Positions 1 through 11,938 of a DNA stretch of 64,000 bases are shown piece by piece. Origin of the DNA: Siphonodentalium dalli (Eukaryota > Mollusca > Scaphopoda > Gadilida > Siphonodentaliidae); contig CP136064.1 of NCBI GenBank assembly GCA_032622095.1, positions 127,215,605 through 127,279,604 on the forward strand, written 5' to 3'. The notes under the pieces are model-generated. The model had not been told where the DNA came from. It saw only the letters and a list, made by a program, of their open reading frames with translations, and made no database searches. The number at the start of each line of letters is the position of its first letter. Position 1 is the stretch's first letter. Position numbers and translations under genes: made by a program.

Positions 1-562
1 CTCTCTTTTCCCGCACGACAAAAAGAGGTCTTCGCACGAACCAAAAAATGATAAAACTTCCCAATTATAAGTAAAAATACCCAAACGAAGGAGTCTATGT
101 CATATGTAGGTCTATGTAGGTCCCGAAGGAGTCTATAGACTCTTTGGTGTAGAGTTCTGATGGAGAAAATGTAGGTCGATCTATTTTTGTCATAACTCTG
201 ACGTATTTTAACCTGGGAGAAAAAATCGAAATCGAGGCTCACTACGAGCATGCCAGTTTTAAATATAGAAACAGGGAATCCGGACAAATGGCGATATCGG
301 CGACAAACAAATAATCGAAAACAACACATAAGATAAACATAGCAAAAACGCGGCACAGTAAAAATGTCAGAACGCCACGAGGTTTTACGTCGTTTTTGGT
401 GACGTCATGGAGTGAAACGGAGTAGGGTGACACCAAGCTACGTACGAATCTGTCTGATCGCCATACTGTTGCGCGAGCGCACGTAATAAAATATAGATAT
501 GAGATTCACGTGGGTGGATTGTGATAATATATATACCCAGGCTTGTTATGTGTTATTATCCT

Positions 563-566
<4 letters not shown>
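1..566. other. Unassigned AT-rich DNA without a gene
   Basis: I see no coding similarity here. The only local structure is a short duplicated phrase around 85-145 (GAAGGAGTCTATG and TGTAGGTC repeated). Short open frames on both strands have no recognisable domain and run into the adjacent AT microsatellite. Confidence 0.6.

Positions 567-650
<84 letters not shown>
567..650. repeat. (AT)42 dinucleotide microsatellite
   Basis: An uninterrupted run of AT dinucleotides, immediately followed by GTCTGTCTGT at 651-660. The reading frames of alternating Tyr-Ile through it are an artefact of the repeat. It sits at the head of the interspersed repeat that starts at 651. Confidence 0.97.
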
Positions 651-653
<3 letters not shown>

Positions 654-2480
654 TGTCTGTGTTTTCTATAGAAATTCACAGGGGACCATCTAGATGATAC
701 CAAAGGGGTAACTTTTTACGAGAAAGATAATGGTGCGGGTTAGAATTTTCTAAAGTGACGCCGTTGTTGTCAGGGGCAGAAAAGGGGAAGGGGCAGAATT
801 TTGTTTTGTCGCCGATTGCCACGTAACTGACATATAATCATCCCCATGATATGAAGAATCTAATGGTGTGGTTTAAATATGTCAAAAGTGGCGTCGTTCG
901 AGTCAGGGGTGCACGGAAGGGGAGAGGGGCACCAAAATTGATAAAACTAATTTTAGCGCCAATTTCCACCAAATTGATATATATTCTTCATGATACAAGG
1001 AATCTAATTGTGCGATTTAAAGACGCCAAATTTGTGTCATTTGGATGAGAGATTGTGGGGGGGGGTGGACACTAAATTTGATAAGAATGGGTTTAGTCGT
1101 AGATTGCCACCACACTTATACAAAATCATCCCCATGGTATGAGTAGTCTAATGGTGTGGCTTAAATTTGTCAAAAGTGGCCTCATTCGAGTCAGGGGTGC
1201 ACTGAAAGGGAGAGGGGCACCAAAATTGATACACAATATTTTAGCGCCAATTTCCACAAAATTGATACATGTTCTCATCCACGATACGAGGAATCTAATC
1301 GTGTGATTTAAAGACGCCATATTGGTGCTGTGTGGGTGAGAGATGGGGAGGGGAGGGTGGGCACAAAATTTGATAAAAATTTGTTTAGTCGCAAATTTGC
1401 ACCAAACTTATAAATAATCATCTCCATGATATCAGGAATGTAACTGTGTGGTCTAAGGATGTCACAAGTTGGGCCATTCGAGTCAGTAGTGCATAGAGGT
1501 TAGAGTGACACAACAAATGATAATAATATGTTTAGCGCCGATTTCCACCCGTTTGATACATATTCTTCTCCATGATACGAGGAATCTAATCGTGTGGTTT
1601 AGATACGCCAATTTTCACCAATTTTATATATATGCATCTCCATAATGAGTCTAAGTGTGTGGTTTAATGGTGACAAAAGTGGCGCCGCTTAAGTCCGAAA
1701 TAAGGACGGGACGGTCAGCAAAACTGATAAAAAAAATTTTTTAGTACCAATTACCATCAAATTCATACACGTTCTTCTCAAATGATATGAGGAATCAAAT
1801 CGTGCTGTCTGTCTTTCTGTCAGTATGTGTTCTATATATAACTTCACGGGATACAATCGAGATGGCACCAAGGCGGTTTAAGAGGGATAACTTTTTACGA
1901 TGAAGATAATGGTGCGGGTTAAAATTTTCTAAAGTGACGCTGTTGGTGTCAGGGGAAGAAAATGGGGAAGGGCGGCAAAATTAAAAAAATTTGGTGAAAT
2001 AGTTTTGTCGCCGATTTCCACCAAACTCATACATAATCACCTCCGCGATATGGCGCTGTTCGAGTCAGCATTGCAGGGGAGCATCAACAATTGATTTAAG
2101 AAACTATTTTTGGAGCAGATTTCCACCAAATTGATATATTATTCTTCTCCATGATATGAGGAATATAATCGTGTGATTAAAGACGCCAAATTGCTGCCAT
2201 TTGGGTGAGAGATTGGGGGGGGGGGTCATAACTATGATAAGAATTTGTTTAGTTGCTGATTACCACCAAACCTATATATAATCATCTCCAATATATCATG
2301 CGCCCATGAGTCTAATGGACGTGGTTTAATATGTCAAAAGTGGCGCTGTTAAAGTCATGCATGAGGATGGCAAAGCTGATACAAATATATTTAGCACTAC
2401 TTTCCACCAAATTCATACACGTTCTTCTCTAATGATACGATGAATTAAATCACATTTGGTGTCATTTGGGTCATGGATGG
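651..2480 (+). repeat. Microsatellite-headed interspersed repeat with ~145/290-bp internal tandem units
   Basis: Two heads are visible, at 651 and about 1805. Each starts with GTCTGTCT, then a TTCTATA stretch, then a conserved block containing GATAATGGTGCGGGTTA (728 and 1911). Behind the first head come alternating half-units: type a contains GTGTGGTTTAAATATGTC (near 865, 1155, 1445, 1660), type b contains GTGTGATTTAAAGACGCC, giving a period near 290 bp. Related copies lie at 40430-40650, inverted at 41820-42240, and inverted at 46940-47165. The plan of a microsatellite head plus a core of short tandem units resembles the pearl-like or Helitron-type non-autonomous elements known from bivalves. 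That class is an inference; I cannot see Helitron ends. Confidence 0.7.
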
Positions 2481-2581
2481 CGAGAGGATGTGCACCATCA
2501 TTGATAAGATTGCTATTCGCCGATATCCACCTATACGTTATATATAGTCACCCAGGCCATCTCTATATCGTTTCAGCTGCC

Positions 2582-2920
2582 GGTTCTCAAAAGCCTAACC
2601 CTCCTCCTCGACAAATCATATGTAAGCTCTTCAGCTATGATCTAAAGCGAGATATACTGAAAGCAAGTAGTCAGTTGAAGGATGTACAAGGATGTAAGGG
2701 CTGCTATATTAATGAAGATCTCACTCAACGTATGCATGAACTCTTAAGGGAAGCATTGAAGTTGAAAAGGGATGGAAAAATCAACAAATGTTGGACGTTC
2801 GATGGAAAGCTTTTTGTTAAAGAGACAGAAAACTCTAAACTTGATAATGTCAGAAGAACATCAGACTTGGAAAAGTATCTCAAGTTGAAGGTGTCTACTG
2901 TAACTGCCGAAAAGTATTAG
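2582..2920 (+). pseudogene. Retrotransposon ORF1 C-terminal fragment (FP25K-like / L2-CR1 ORF1 type)
   Basis: About 112 codons ending at TAG 2920 resemble the C-terminal domain of ORF1 proteins of L2/CR1-type and related elements, the region related to the baculovirus FP C-terminal domain. Visible landmarks are CKLFSYDLKRDILKAS, YINEDLTQRMHELLREA and CWTFDGKLFVKE, in the family's usual order. The frame stays open upstream to an ATG at 2456, but residues 1-41 derive from the neighbouring tandem repeat, so that start is not meaningful. No N-terminal coiled coil, esterase or RNA-binding part is present. This is a 5'-truncated fragment, probably not a working gene. Its last ~125 bp (2824-2950) recur in the tandem array downstream. 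Confidence 0.72.
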
Positions 2921-3823
2921 ACTGACATTAAAACTCATTATATGGTCTAAATATTAATGACCGTAATCATGGTTTGACTGGTGGAAAATTTAATAATTCT
3001 GTTGATGTTGACTGAGGGGATTTCTGTGGTGCATGTGTCATGGTAAAAAAAACTGATTGTAATGCCTTGATAGAATGTACTGATTCGAACTTCCCTCGTT
3101 CAACTTCGTGTTTGTTTCAAAAAAATTCTTTGTATTTGACTTCATATATTATTTTCATATACATGTATATATATTGGGACTGTCAGGTGCATGCAATGCC
3201 CCATGATAAGGGATTTATCCCCTTTTTGATAACTGGTAACAGTATACAGTTCTGTTTAGTGCACGCATCTCATTGATGTAAAGTGAGGTTTTTGTTTCGT
3301 GAGGTGTGAAATTTCCTTAGGAAACTGAATGGATTAGAGTAATCATTTTGATTCTAGATCTGAGACAAGTAATCTTGAATGATCATTGGATTAAACATTT
3401 TAATTCTAGATATGAGACATGTAAACTTGAGATAATTTTCTCATGTGATAATAACTAGTTCCTCATGAAATTTTTACTTCTGGTCAGTTGGAGATTCCTC
3501 CAGATTGGGTCTCGAGGGAAAATTTTAATCTCTCGAGGGACAAATACTCTTGGGGCCTCATGGATCATGCAATGAAATAGGTTGGAGATTCCTGCAGATT
3601 GGCTTTAACAGGAAATATTTTTGCGTAAAATTATAAATCCTTGCTGCGGGCACCCTCTACGTAACTTGATTTTGGTATGTATATGGTCACATTATGGTGC
3701 TATTACATGTATAAGGGTCAGGTTCTGATATACATGTTTAGATAATAACTTTATTTCATAGTATGCCAGCTGGCTATGCTTGAATTTTCCCATGTACTTT
3801 CATAAAGTACTTATTGTTAAATA
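2824..3823 (+). repeat. Long (1,000-bp) unit of an array derived from the ORF1 3' end
   Basis: This unit starts at GACAGAAAACTCTAAACTT inside the ORF1 fragment and ends where the next copy begins at 3824. It contains the ORF1 3' end, about 690 bp of flanking sequence (roughly 2955-3645), and a tail with CAGGTTCTGATATACATG. The following short units lack the 690-bp middle. The middle recurs around 5240-6115 (for example CGTAATCATGGTTTGACTGG at 2962 and 5257). Confidence 0.85.
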
Positions 3824-5165
3824 GACAGAAAGCTCTACACTTGACAATGTCCGAAGTATTTTAGACTTGGAAAAATATCTCAAGTTAAAGGTGTCCACTG
3901 TAACTGCCCAAAAGTATTAAATTTTGACATTAAAACTCATTATATGGTTCTATTTATTGATGGGCACTCTCCAGGTAACTTGATTTTGGTATTTATATGG
4001 TGTTGTTACATGTACATGTATAAGGGTCAGGTTCTGATATACATGTTTAGATAATAACTTTATTTCATACTATGCCAGCTGGTTATGCTTGAATTTTCCC
4101 ATGTACTTCCATGATGTACTTATTGTTAAATGGACAGAAAGCTCTAAACTTGACAATGTCCGAAGAACTTTAGACTTGGAAAAATATCTCAAGTTAAAGG
4201 TGTCCACTGTAACTGCCCAAAAGTATTAAATTTTGACATTAAAAGTCATTATATGGTCTAATTCATTGATGGGCACTCTCCAGGTAACTTGATTTTGGTA
4301 TGTATATGGTGTTGTTACATGTACATGTATAAGGATCAGGTTCTGATATACATGTTTAGATAATAACTTTATTTCATACTATGCCAGCTGGTTATGCTCG
4401 AATTTTCCCATATACTTCCATGAAGTACTTATTGTTAAATAGACAGAAAGCTCTAAACTTGACAATGTCCGAAGAATTTTAGACTTGGAAAAATATCTCA
4501 AGTTAAAGGTGTCCACTGTAACTGCCGAAAAGTATTAAATTTTGACATTAAAACTCATTATATGGTCTAATTCATTGATGGGCACTCTCCAGGTAACTTG
4601 ATTTTGGTATGTATATGGTGTTGTTACATGTACATGTATAAGGGTCAGGTTCTGATATACATGTTTTGATAATAACTTTATTTCATACTATGCCAGCTGG
4701 TTATGCTTGAATTTTCCCATGTACTTCCATGAAGTACTTATTGTTAAATAGACAGAAAGCTCTAAACTTGACAATGTCCGAAGAATTTTAGACTTGGAAA
4801 AATATCTCAAGTTAAAGGTGTCCACTGTAATTGCCCAAAAGTATTAAATTTTGACATTAAAACTCATTATATGGTCTAATTCATTGATGGGCACTCTCCA
4901 GGTAACTTGATTTGGTATGTATATCGTGTTGTTACATGTACATGTATAAGGGTCAGGTTCTGATATACATGTTTAGATAATAACTTTATTTCATACTATG
5001 CCAGCTGGTTATGCTTGAATTTTCCCATGTACTTCCATGAAGTACTTATTGTTAAATAAACAGAAAGCTCTAAACTTGACAATGTCCGAAGAATTTTAGA
5101 CTTGGAAAAATATCTCAAGTTAAAGGTGTCCACTGTAACTGCCCAAAAGTATTAAATTTTGACAT
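3824..5165 (+). repeat. Tandem array of five ~309-bp units
   Basis: The marker GACAGAAAGCTCTA occurs at 3824, 4133, 4442, 4751 and (as AACAGAAAG) 5059, so the period is 309, 309, 309 and 308 bp. The last copy is truncated. The middle copies are almost identical, which points to recent amplification. Each unit carries the former ORF1 3' coding end (CTTGACAATGTCCGAAGAA, then CTCAAGTTAAAGGTGTCCAC) but with broken frames, so none encodes a product. Confidence 0.95.
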
Positions 5166-6180
5166 TAATATATCAAGTTAAAGGTGTCCACTGTAATTGC
5201 CGAAAAGTATTAAATTTGGACATTAAAACTCATTATATGGTTTAATTATTAGCGTACGTAATCATGGTTTGACTGGCGGTTAGTTTTCATCATTACATGC
5301 TATTGATGTTGACTGGAGGGGATTTCCTGTAGTGCATATGTCATGGGCAACTGATTGTAATGCCTTGATAGCATGTACTGATTCGAACTTCCCTCGTTCA
5401 ACTTTGTGTTTGTTTTTTTGTATTTGCTTTCAAATTTTATTTTCATATATATATATTGGGACTGCCAGGTGCAATGTTCCATGATAAGGGATTTGTCCCT
5501 TTTGATAACTGGTAACAGTATAAAGTTTTGTTTGGTGCACAGATATCATTGATGTAAAGTGAGGTTTTTGCTTCATGAGGTGTGAAATTTTCTTACTTAG
5601 GAAACTGAATGGATTAATAATTTTGATTCTAGATATGAGACATGTTACCTTGAATAATCATTGGACTAAACACTTTGATTCCTGATTTGAGACATGTAAT
5701 TTGAAATACTTTACTCATGTGATAATAACTAGTTCCTCATGAAATTCTTACTTCTGGTCAGTTGGAGATTCCTGCAGTTTGTGTTTCAATGGGAAATTTT
5801 AACCTCTCGAGACATGTACTCTTGGGGCCTCCTGGATCATGCCATGAAATTTTTACTTCTGGTCATCTGGACATTCTTGCAGAATGGGTCTTGAAAATTG
5901 TAATCTCTCTCAAGACATGTGCTATTGGGGCCACCTGGATCATGCCATGGGTCTCCGCTGTGGCTGATGCCCGTAGTTGGGCGATGGTCGGAGTGGAGAT
6001 TCATTGCATGATCTAGGGGCCTTATAGTAATCTTGGTACTGATATGCATTCTTTTTCTGGTAACACATGGCTTAAACAGGAATATATTTTTGTGTAAAGT
6101 TATAAATCTGAGGTATAAAATTACAAGTCTTAGGTTCTGGATTTCATGCTTTAACAATAACTTTATATCATGCTATCATT
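5166..6180 (+). repeat. Second, diverged long unit closing the array
   Basis: After a short partial copy at 5168-5240, the sequence follows the long unit again. 5257-5840 parallels 2962-3560 and about 6070-6180 parallels 3590-3770, at an offset near 2.3-2.4 kb. The arrangement is long unit, short units, long unit. A locally repeated piece at 5830-5960 (CCTGGATCATGCCATG twice) has no clear counterpart in the first copy. Open frames within it match nothing I know. Confidence 0.75.
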
Positions 6181-6493
6181 GGGGGGAGAAGAAGATTTGG
6201 AAAACAAAACTTATAAAAAAAAAAAACCCATTTTTTATATGCTTACCTGATGCTGGTGGATTAAAGTTATGACATCTAGATATGTTCACATGAAATACAT
6301 CCTTGTATCTCCCGACTCAAACTTGAAACAAAACAGTCTCTCTTCCTAAATTACATACATGTATAATGTAATTCTTTAATAAATAGTGCCTCATTGGTTT
6401 TTCAAAATAAGAGTCCAGCTATCTTAGTGTTTGTTATTATTAATACTCATTGGAGCAACCTCTCGTTAATTGAGAGATGGCATGATAGGTTTG
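6181..6493. other. Unassigned spacer before the LTR element
   Basis: AT-rich with a short poly-A run near 6214 and no coding match. The last four bases, TTTG (6490-6493), are the left copy of the target-site duplication of the LTR element. Confidence 0.6.
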
Positions 6494-6959
6494 TGTAGCA
6501 CTCCCCAGGTTCTAACCATTAAGTTGGAATTCTCGGAAACACGTTGATGAAATTTATTGTACAATTATTACAATGTCACATCAGGCGGCCACGGAGTAAA
6601 ATATAATAACATGTTCTCTCGTCAACAAGTTCTGAACAAGAGTCCGCAAGAGTTTTAACAAGTCTTCGAGAGCTTTGCTCTCCTAGTATATATACGCTGA
6701 AAGGACAACGCCCCTAGCCCATCAAATGTCGTGATCTGCTGGGAACAGGTGTCGCTTACATCAAACCAGATGGACAATTCATAATCCGCTTTGACAAAGC
6801 TTTTAACTCCAAAAGTCAACGACCCATAATTATAGGTCATCCACTCAGAGCTATAATTCCCAACAATTCAGGACACCGGACTATCAAGCTAAAGACATTG
6901 AACTTTCAGCTAAAATTAACCCAACTTACCTAACTCGTAGTCGTCTCGAGAGTGTTACA
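6494..6959 (-). repeat. LTR (3' LTR in the minus orientation)
   Basis: 466 bp, starting TGTAGCACTCC and ending GAGTGTTACA on the plus strand. It matches the copy at 11208-11673 throughout except for one G/A difference. Confidence 0.93.
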
Positions 6960-7585
6960 TAACTCTCATCACCTTTTTCAAGATTTTTGTCCTAAGACAA
7001 AAAACTTGATAATTCCGTGAGTGGAGATCCAAACTATCTCAATTGGAATATACATTTAACACAATAAAACATAAGTTTTAACACATGAATGTCATAATCC
7101 GAATCGTCGATAGCAGGAATTGTTCCGAACAGGAGAATGGCACCATCCTGGAATATTAGCTTCTCATTCCATGTTGGGAGTTAAAAGTGGCCTCCCTATT
7201 AACTCCTTTCGTCCAGGCTCCATTCCGAATATCCAGCGATTCCAGATCCAAACGATAGAGGCGTCGATCCCATCGTCATAGCTATGTTCAAATAATCGCC
7301 TTGTGTCGGTACGAAAATTGGAATGAATTTCAATTTGACCTTGAATTCTGGCGACATTTGACAAAGGATCAATATGGTTTAATATCAAGGGTGTGACTTC
7401 CCGTCATGGCTTAAACCGCCTTGTTCGATACGAAAGTTGAATAATTTTCAACTTGATCATGAATTTGGGCATAAATAAAGGTTCAATACTGTCTAGTGGA
7501 AAGGACTTCATATACGTTGTGTAAGAACTGAAATGAATTATCTGGGTAATGTCAATAACGTTACAACACCAATTCACATTTTAAT

Positions 7586-8530
7586 TTGGCTCCAACCTTC
7601 TACAAATACGAGCATGGTACAAAACGATCTTGCACAAATGCTCTATCAACTGAGATTTTTGAAATCTTTGGCACGGCGTGTTAAAATCACGCATGTCAAG
7701 TAAAAATCGCTATCCATTAACCTGGAATGCCAAACTAAACATCTCCATGTATACCAGCATGTAACTTAATGCTCTATTACATAAACGTTTTACAACATCA
7801 TTAGCGCCGACAAGTTAAATCTCGTCATTTGTGTCAAAGCACGATTCCATAAACTTGGAACGCCAAATCAAATATCACGGGCCCCGTATTTGGGCATACC
7901 CGTCGAGTAATCTATAGCTTGTCAGCTAGTAATTCTAACAACTATCATGTAACACCCACACCAATTACGGACATTTTACATAAATGTCAAATATTTCATA
8001 TATAGTTATTCCTTGTGAAACAACGGAATAAAAGGTACAACCCCTGAGACAATTTGCTTTGGCTCCAAGCTTCTACAAATACGAGCATGGTACAAAACGA
8101 TCTTGCACAAATGCTCTATCAACTGAGATTTTAGAAATCTTTGGCACGGCGTGTTAAAATCACGCATGTCACGTAAAAATCGCTATCCATTAACCTGGAA
8201 TGCCAAACTAAACATCTCCATGTATACCATCATGTAACTTAATGCTCTATTACATAAACGTTTTACAACATCATTAGCGCGACAAGTTAAATCTCGTCAT
8301 TTGTGTCAAAGCACAATTCCATAAACTTGGAACGCCAAATCAAATATCACGGGCCCCGTATTTGGGCATACCCGTCGAGTAATCTATAGCTTGTCAGCTA
8401 GTAACTCTAACAATTATCATGTAACACCCACACCAATTACGGACATTTTACATAAATGTCAAATATTTCATATATAGTTATTCCTTGTGAAACAACGGAA
8501 TAAAATGTACAACCCCTGAGACAACTTGCT
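7586..8530. repeat. 473-bp tandem duplication inside the LTR element
   Basis: TTGGCTCCAA starts at 7586 and again at 8059, and the copies stay nearly identical to about 8530, with scattered substitutions and one single-base deletion (GCGCCGACAAG at 7804 versus GCGCGACAAG). The duplication is internal to the element and non-coding. Its small divergence shows it is also recent. Confidence 0.92.
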
Positions 8531-11180
8531 TGGCTTATTTGGTTCACATAGCTAATTATATATGGGTTTTTAATACAACCTAAATTACATTATTATATAT
8601 ATTATATCCCTTTAAAACAATTCAATGGTTCACTATACAACTTTTATTTTCATGACCTCAGACAACTTTTAAACGAAATGCGTAAGCTAATTTTTTAAAT
8701 GTATTTCCAGTTCATCATTCTATGTCCCTTTAAACTTAAAATTTACAGACGACTCCTAACTTATAATTTCAGGAACTCAGACAACTCCTAATTTGAAAAT
8801 ATGCAAATTTGTTTTGGTAACGCTCGATGTGACACAGAACAGATGTCGTACTATCTATAAAACAGGATCAGGCCTACACGTTCATCTTAATACCGGTATT
8901 GAGATAGGCTTCACAACACTAATTATCTCGAGACTGGTCAATTGATGGCCATGAGAAATGTTTTGTTCACGCCAAATTGGTCATACACGCATGCAGCGTT
9001 AACGGGCCTGCATACTCGACCACTGTTAACGGCCAAAGGGAATGTCCATATTTACCTCTTTAATTCGGACTACAACACAAACACCATCATTAATTCAGCA
9101 CGCATGAATAATCTTCAAAGGTTAACTCAGTCCCCTGTGCAATATCCATGTATTGACCAGTGTTTGGGGAGAGTTTTGCTAGACTTTAATTTTCGATGCC
9201 CTGGGGCAAGGTTTCATTTCCATTAAATTATATTCAATGGACAGTTGCTGTGGTATGTGTTAGGCTAAATATGGATAGAGTGCATTGTGTTTTTCGTTGG
9301 ACAAAGTCAGTTGTGTACCGTTTTCTGTGGGATGGAGATATTTCTCCTGTTTTCAAGGAATATTTCATCTTGATTTACTATGGTTTCAATGTTTTTAAAC
9401 AGTATAATTTTCATGGAATTAATAGGATTATTTTCGGATCCATTCATGTTCTTTTCTCCGACAACTCCTTAAAAAGTAAGTTCTTTGTTTTTCTTCTTTT
9501 ATATTATACATGTATATTATTACGTGTACTCGGTGCCGTCCACAAACATTTAGACATACTGGAAAGCATGTTAGTCTGATTAACACTTACAGACACTCTC
9601 AGAATACACGTAATAGATGTAATTATAGCATAATCAATTTTCTAGCCATTCTTTTCTTGTATGGGCATACCATAATTGATTATTCAGTTACATTTCTGAC
9701 TTTCCGACTTTCAACTTTGATCAACTTTGGTTTGTTCGAAACTTGAACACATTAAAACCATTTTGATAACGCCTATATACAATGGCGATACATGTACAGC
9801 GATCTATCTATTTTTAAAATCGACATTTTAACCCAATCCGTGTGTGTCATAACACAAAATACCACTGACCATCCGTGTAGATATTCTTGCAAAACATTGG
9901 AATCATTTGGCTCAATTGAACATTCCCAAACAATACTTCAAACTTCAAGTGACTATAATGTCTGTAATTTAAAAGTTTCCGAATTACTTCAACTAATTTC
10001 TTTTATTTCAAGATATATCTCGCTGGACGTAACCAGTTTTCTTGACAAACTGTCATAAATGACCAATGTTTTCGAATTGATAATCTGAGCACAATAAACT
10101 TAATATTATACGCTCAATTGACCGACAGAACAGCCTTAACAGAAATTGAACCCACGATTCATTTAAAAACCAGAACTCACTAAAATCATACTGATTAACT
10201 TGACAACATCCTAAAATCATCAGTAAATGTTCTATACCTATATAACTTGCATAATGGTGTGACAATTTAGTACTTGTATAACCAGAATTTCCTAGAACAT
10301 TTTTGTTTAGTGACTCACATTATTCAAAAATAATTTATTCAACCTCAAACAAGTTTACCAAAGGTGCGTTAATAATATATACGCCCTCAGCTTGCTCAAA
10401 ACAACTTAATTATCTCTAAAGTTCTTTTCTCAAAACCAAAACTTATATCAAACCGGACTACTTTTGCATTTTGACAAACTCCTACTATATAGACCATAAT
10501 AGGCATCAAAGACACTGTTTAAATTATTTAACAATAACATTGTGACAGATTTCTTTGCTCTGAAAATGTTCAACCAAACTCGCTTGTTTAAAATCAAACA
10601 GACAAACAACTGCGGCATATTCACTACCTCTGTATATATATGCCTCATTGAATAATTCACTAGAATCTTCACGTGTAGATTGTAAAAATCAATCTTATCA
10701 ATTTGGATACCATATAACGAGGGACACACATTATATTCCAGCGATTATTTCCTATATAGTTGATAAATAACAACTCGACATAGAAAAACGCCAACCATAA
10801 CGGTAATTTCCAAGCATACCTAATATAGAAAAATTGACGCAACAATTTAAACTATAACTGTATATTCCCTGAACAACTTGTTTGCTTTAACCACATTTTG
10901 TTCAATTAGGCTATTCACACCGAGCGTACATGTAACAATAATACCTCGAAAAACAAACAATCTTTATTTCAAATCGACGCAACGATTTTTGAAACCCTTA
11001 TATGGAAAAATTGACGCAACAATTTAAACTACAGATAAATGACCTAATAGCTATACGGGTTGTGAACCAGGTGAACCAGCCAATGAATTGCAAATTGCCT
11101 CATATATACCTTATTTCGTCCATTTAGTTTCCTCCATATTTTTCTTCCGTGACCACCTGTCCAAGAATTCCAAGAAATGT
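8531..11180. other. Interior of the LTR element, no recognisable coding
   Basis: Very AT-rich sequence. Open frames at 8942-9226, 9196-9579 and 9792-10058 on plus and 10053-10265 and 10448-10729 on minus have no domain I recognise and no cysteine, DDE or polymerase motifs. A phrase GACGCAACAATTTAAACTA occurs near 10835 and 11007 with a diverged copy near 10977. I read this as non-coding filler of a non-autonomous element, but a lineage-specific short protein cannot be excluded. Confidence 0.55.
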
Positions 11181-11198
11181 CCTGCTAACTCGGCACCA
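11181..11198 (-). promoter_or_regulatory. Candidate primer-binding site
   Basis: On the minus strand, 9 nt inside the upstream LTR, the sequence is TGGTGCCGAGTTAGCAGG. Its TGG start is what a tRNA-primed element would have, but the 9-nt gap is long and I could not match it to a particular tRNA. Low confidence. Confidence 0.3.
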
Positions 11199-11207
11199 TC
11201 TCGGGAA

Positions 11208-11673
11208 TGTAGCACTCCCCAGGTTCTAACCATTAAGTTGGAATTCTCGGAAACACGTTGATGAAATTTATTGTACAATTATTACAATGTCACATCAGGC
11301 GGCCACGGAGTAAAATATAATAACATGTTCTCTCGTCAACAAGTTCTGAACAAGAGTCCGCAAGAGTTTTAACAAGTCTTCGAGAGCTTTGCTCTCCTAG
11401 TATATATACGCTGAAAGGACAACGCCCCTAGCCCATCAAATGTCGTGATCTGCTGAGAACAGGTGTCGCTTACATCAAACCAGATGGACAATTCATAATC
11501 CGCTTTGACAAAGCTTTTAACTCCAAAAGTCAACGACCCATAATTATAGGTCATCCACTCAGAGCTATAATTCCCAACAATTCAGGACACCGGACTATCA
11601 AGCTAAAGACATTGAACTTTCAGCTAAAATTAACCCAACTTACCTAACTCGTAGTCGTCTCGAGAGTGTTACA
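11208..11673 (-). repeat. LTR (5' LTR in the minus orientation)
   Basis: 466 bp, TG...CA ends, paired with 6494-6959. On the minus strand it would hold the promoter for the element. Confidence 0.93.
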
Positions 11674-11938
11674 TTTGTTGCAAGTTAATAATATATTTTT
11701 TTTCCCTTTTCTCAGGGTTGTACTTCTGGGTGGCGCCACCCTACTGTTTATTTAATTTATGGCCAAGATTGGCATTTATTGTATTTTTGTTTCATTTTGT
11801 CCACATTTTGCAATGAAAACTTGTGTTGGGGTATGGAGTCCTTGGATGAAGCGGCAATCGCATGGTGGGGGAATTTTAACATATCGATGGTTGGTGTCCA
11901 ATCCTGTGCCGGTAGGATTAGTCCTTTAGTGAACTGTT

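Larger units (their letters stand above)
6494..11673 (-). mobile_element. Young, apparently non-autonomous LTR retrotransposon (5.18 kb, LARD-like)
   Basis: Two 466-bp direct repeats (6494-6959, 11208-11673) with TG...CA ends flank a 4,248-bp interior, and TTTG lies directly outside both ends (6490-6493, 11674-11677). Orientation is inferred as minus. On that strand the LTR begins TGTAACACTC, has a TATATATA box (around 6687-6695 and 11400-11408) followed by AATAAA (around 6552 and 11266), and a purine-rich stretch lies against the downstream LTR at 6960-6980. No gag, protease, reverse transcriptase or integrase is recognisable inside on either strand, so it would depend on proteins from another element. 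The LTRs differ at only one position that I found (G6742 versus A11456), indicating a very recent insertion. Confidence 0.88.

Noticed and set aside
499-703. Overlapping ORFs on both strands with Tyr-Ile repeats
   Set aside because: They are translation of the (AT)n microsatellite and carry no other domain.
5762-6157. Overlapping plus and minus ORFs
   Set aside because: They run through a locally duplicated non-coding repeat (CCTGGATCATGCCATG) and show no domain.
9196-9579. 127-codon plus-strand ORF in the LTR element
   Set aside because: Phe/Ile/Tyr-rich reading of AT-rich DNA without any motif; the element's signals point to the other strand.
6494-11673. Plus-strand orientation of the LTR element
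   Set aside because: On plus there is no TGG-type primer site after 6959 and no purine tract before 11208, whereas the minus strand has TATA, AATAAA and a purine-rich stretch in the right places.
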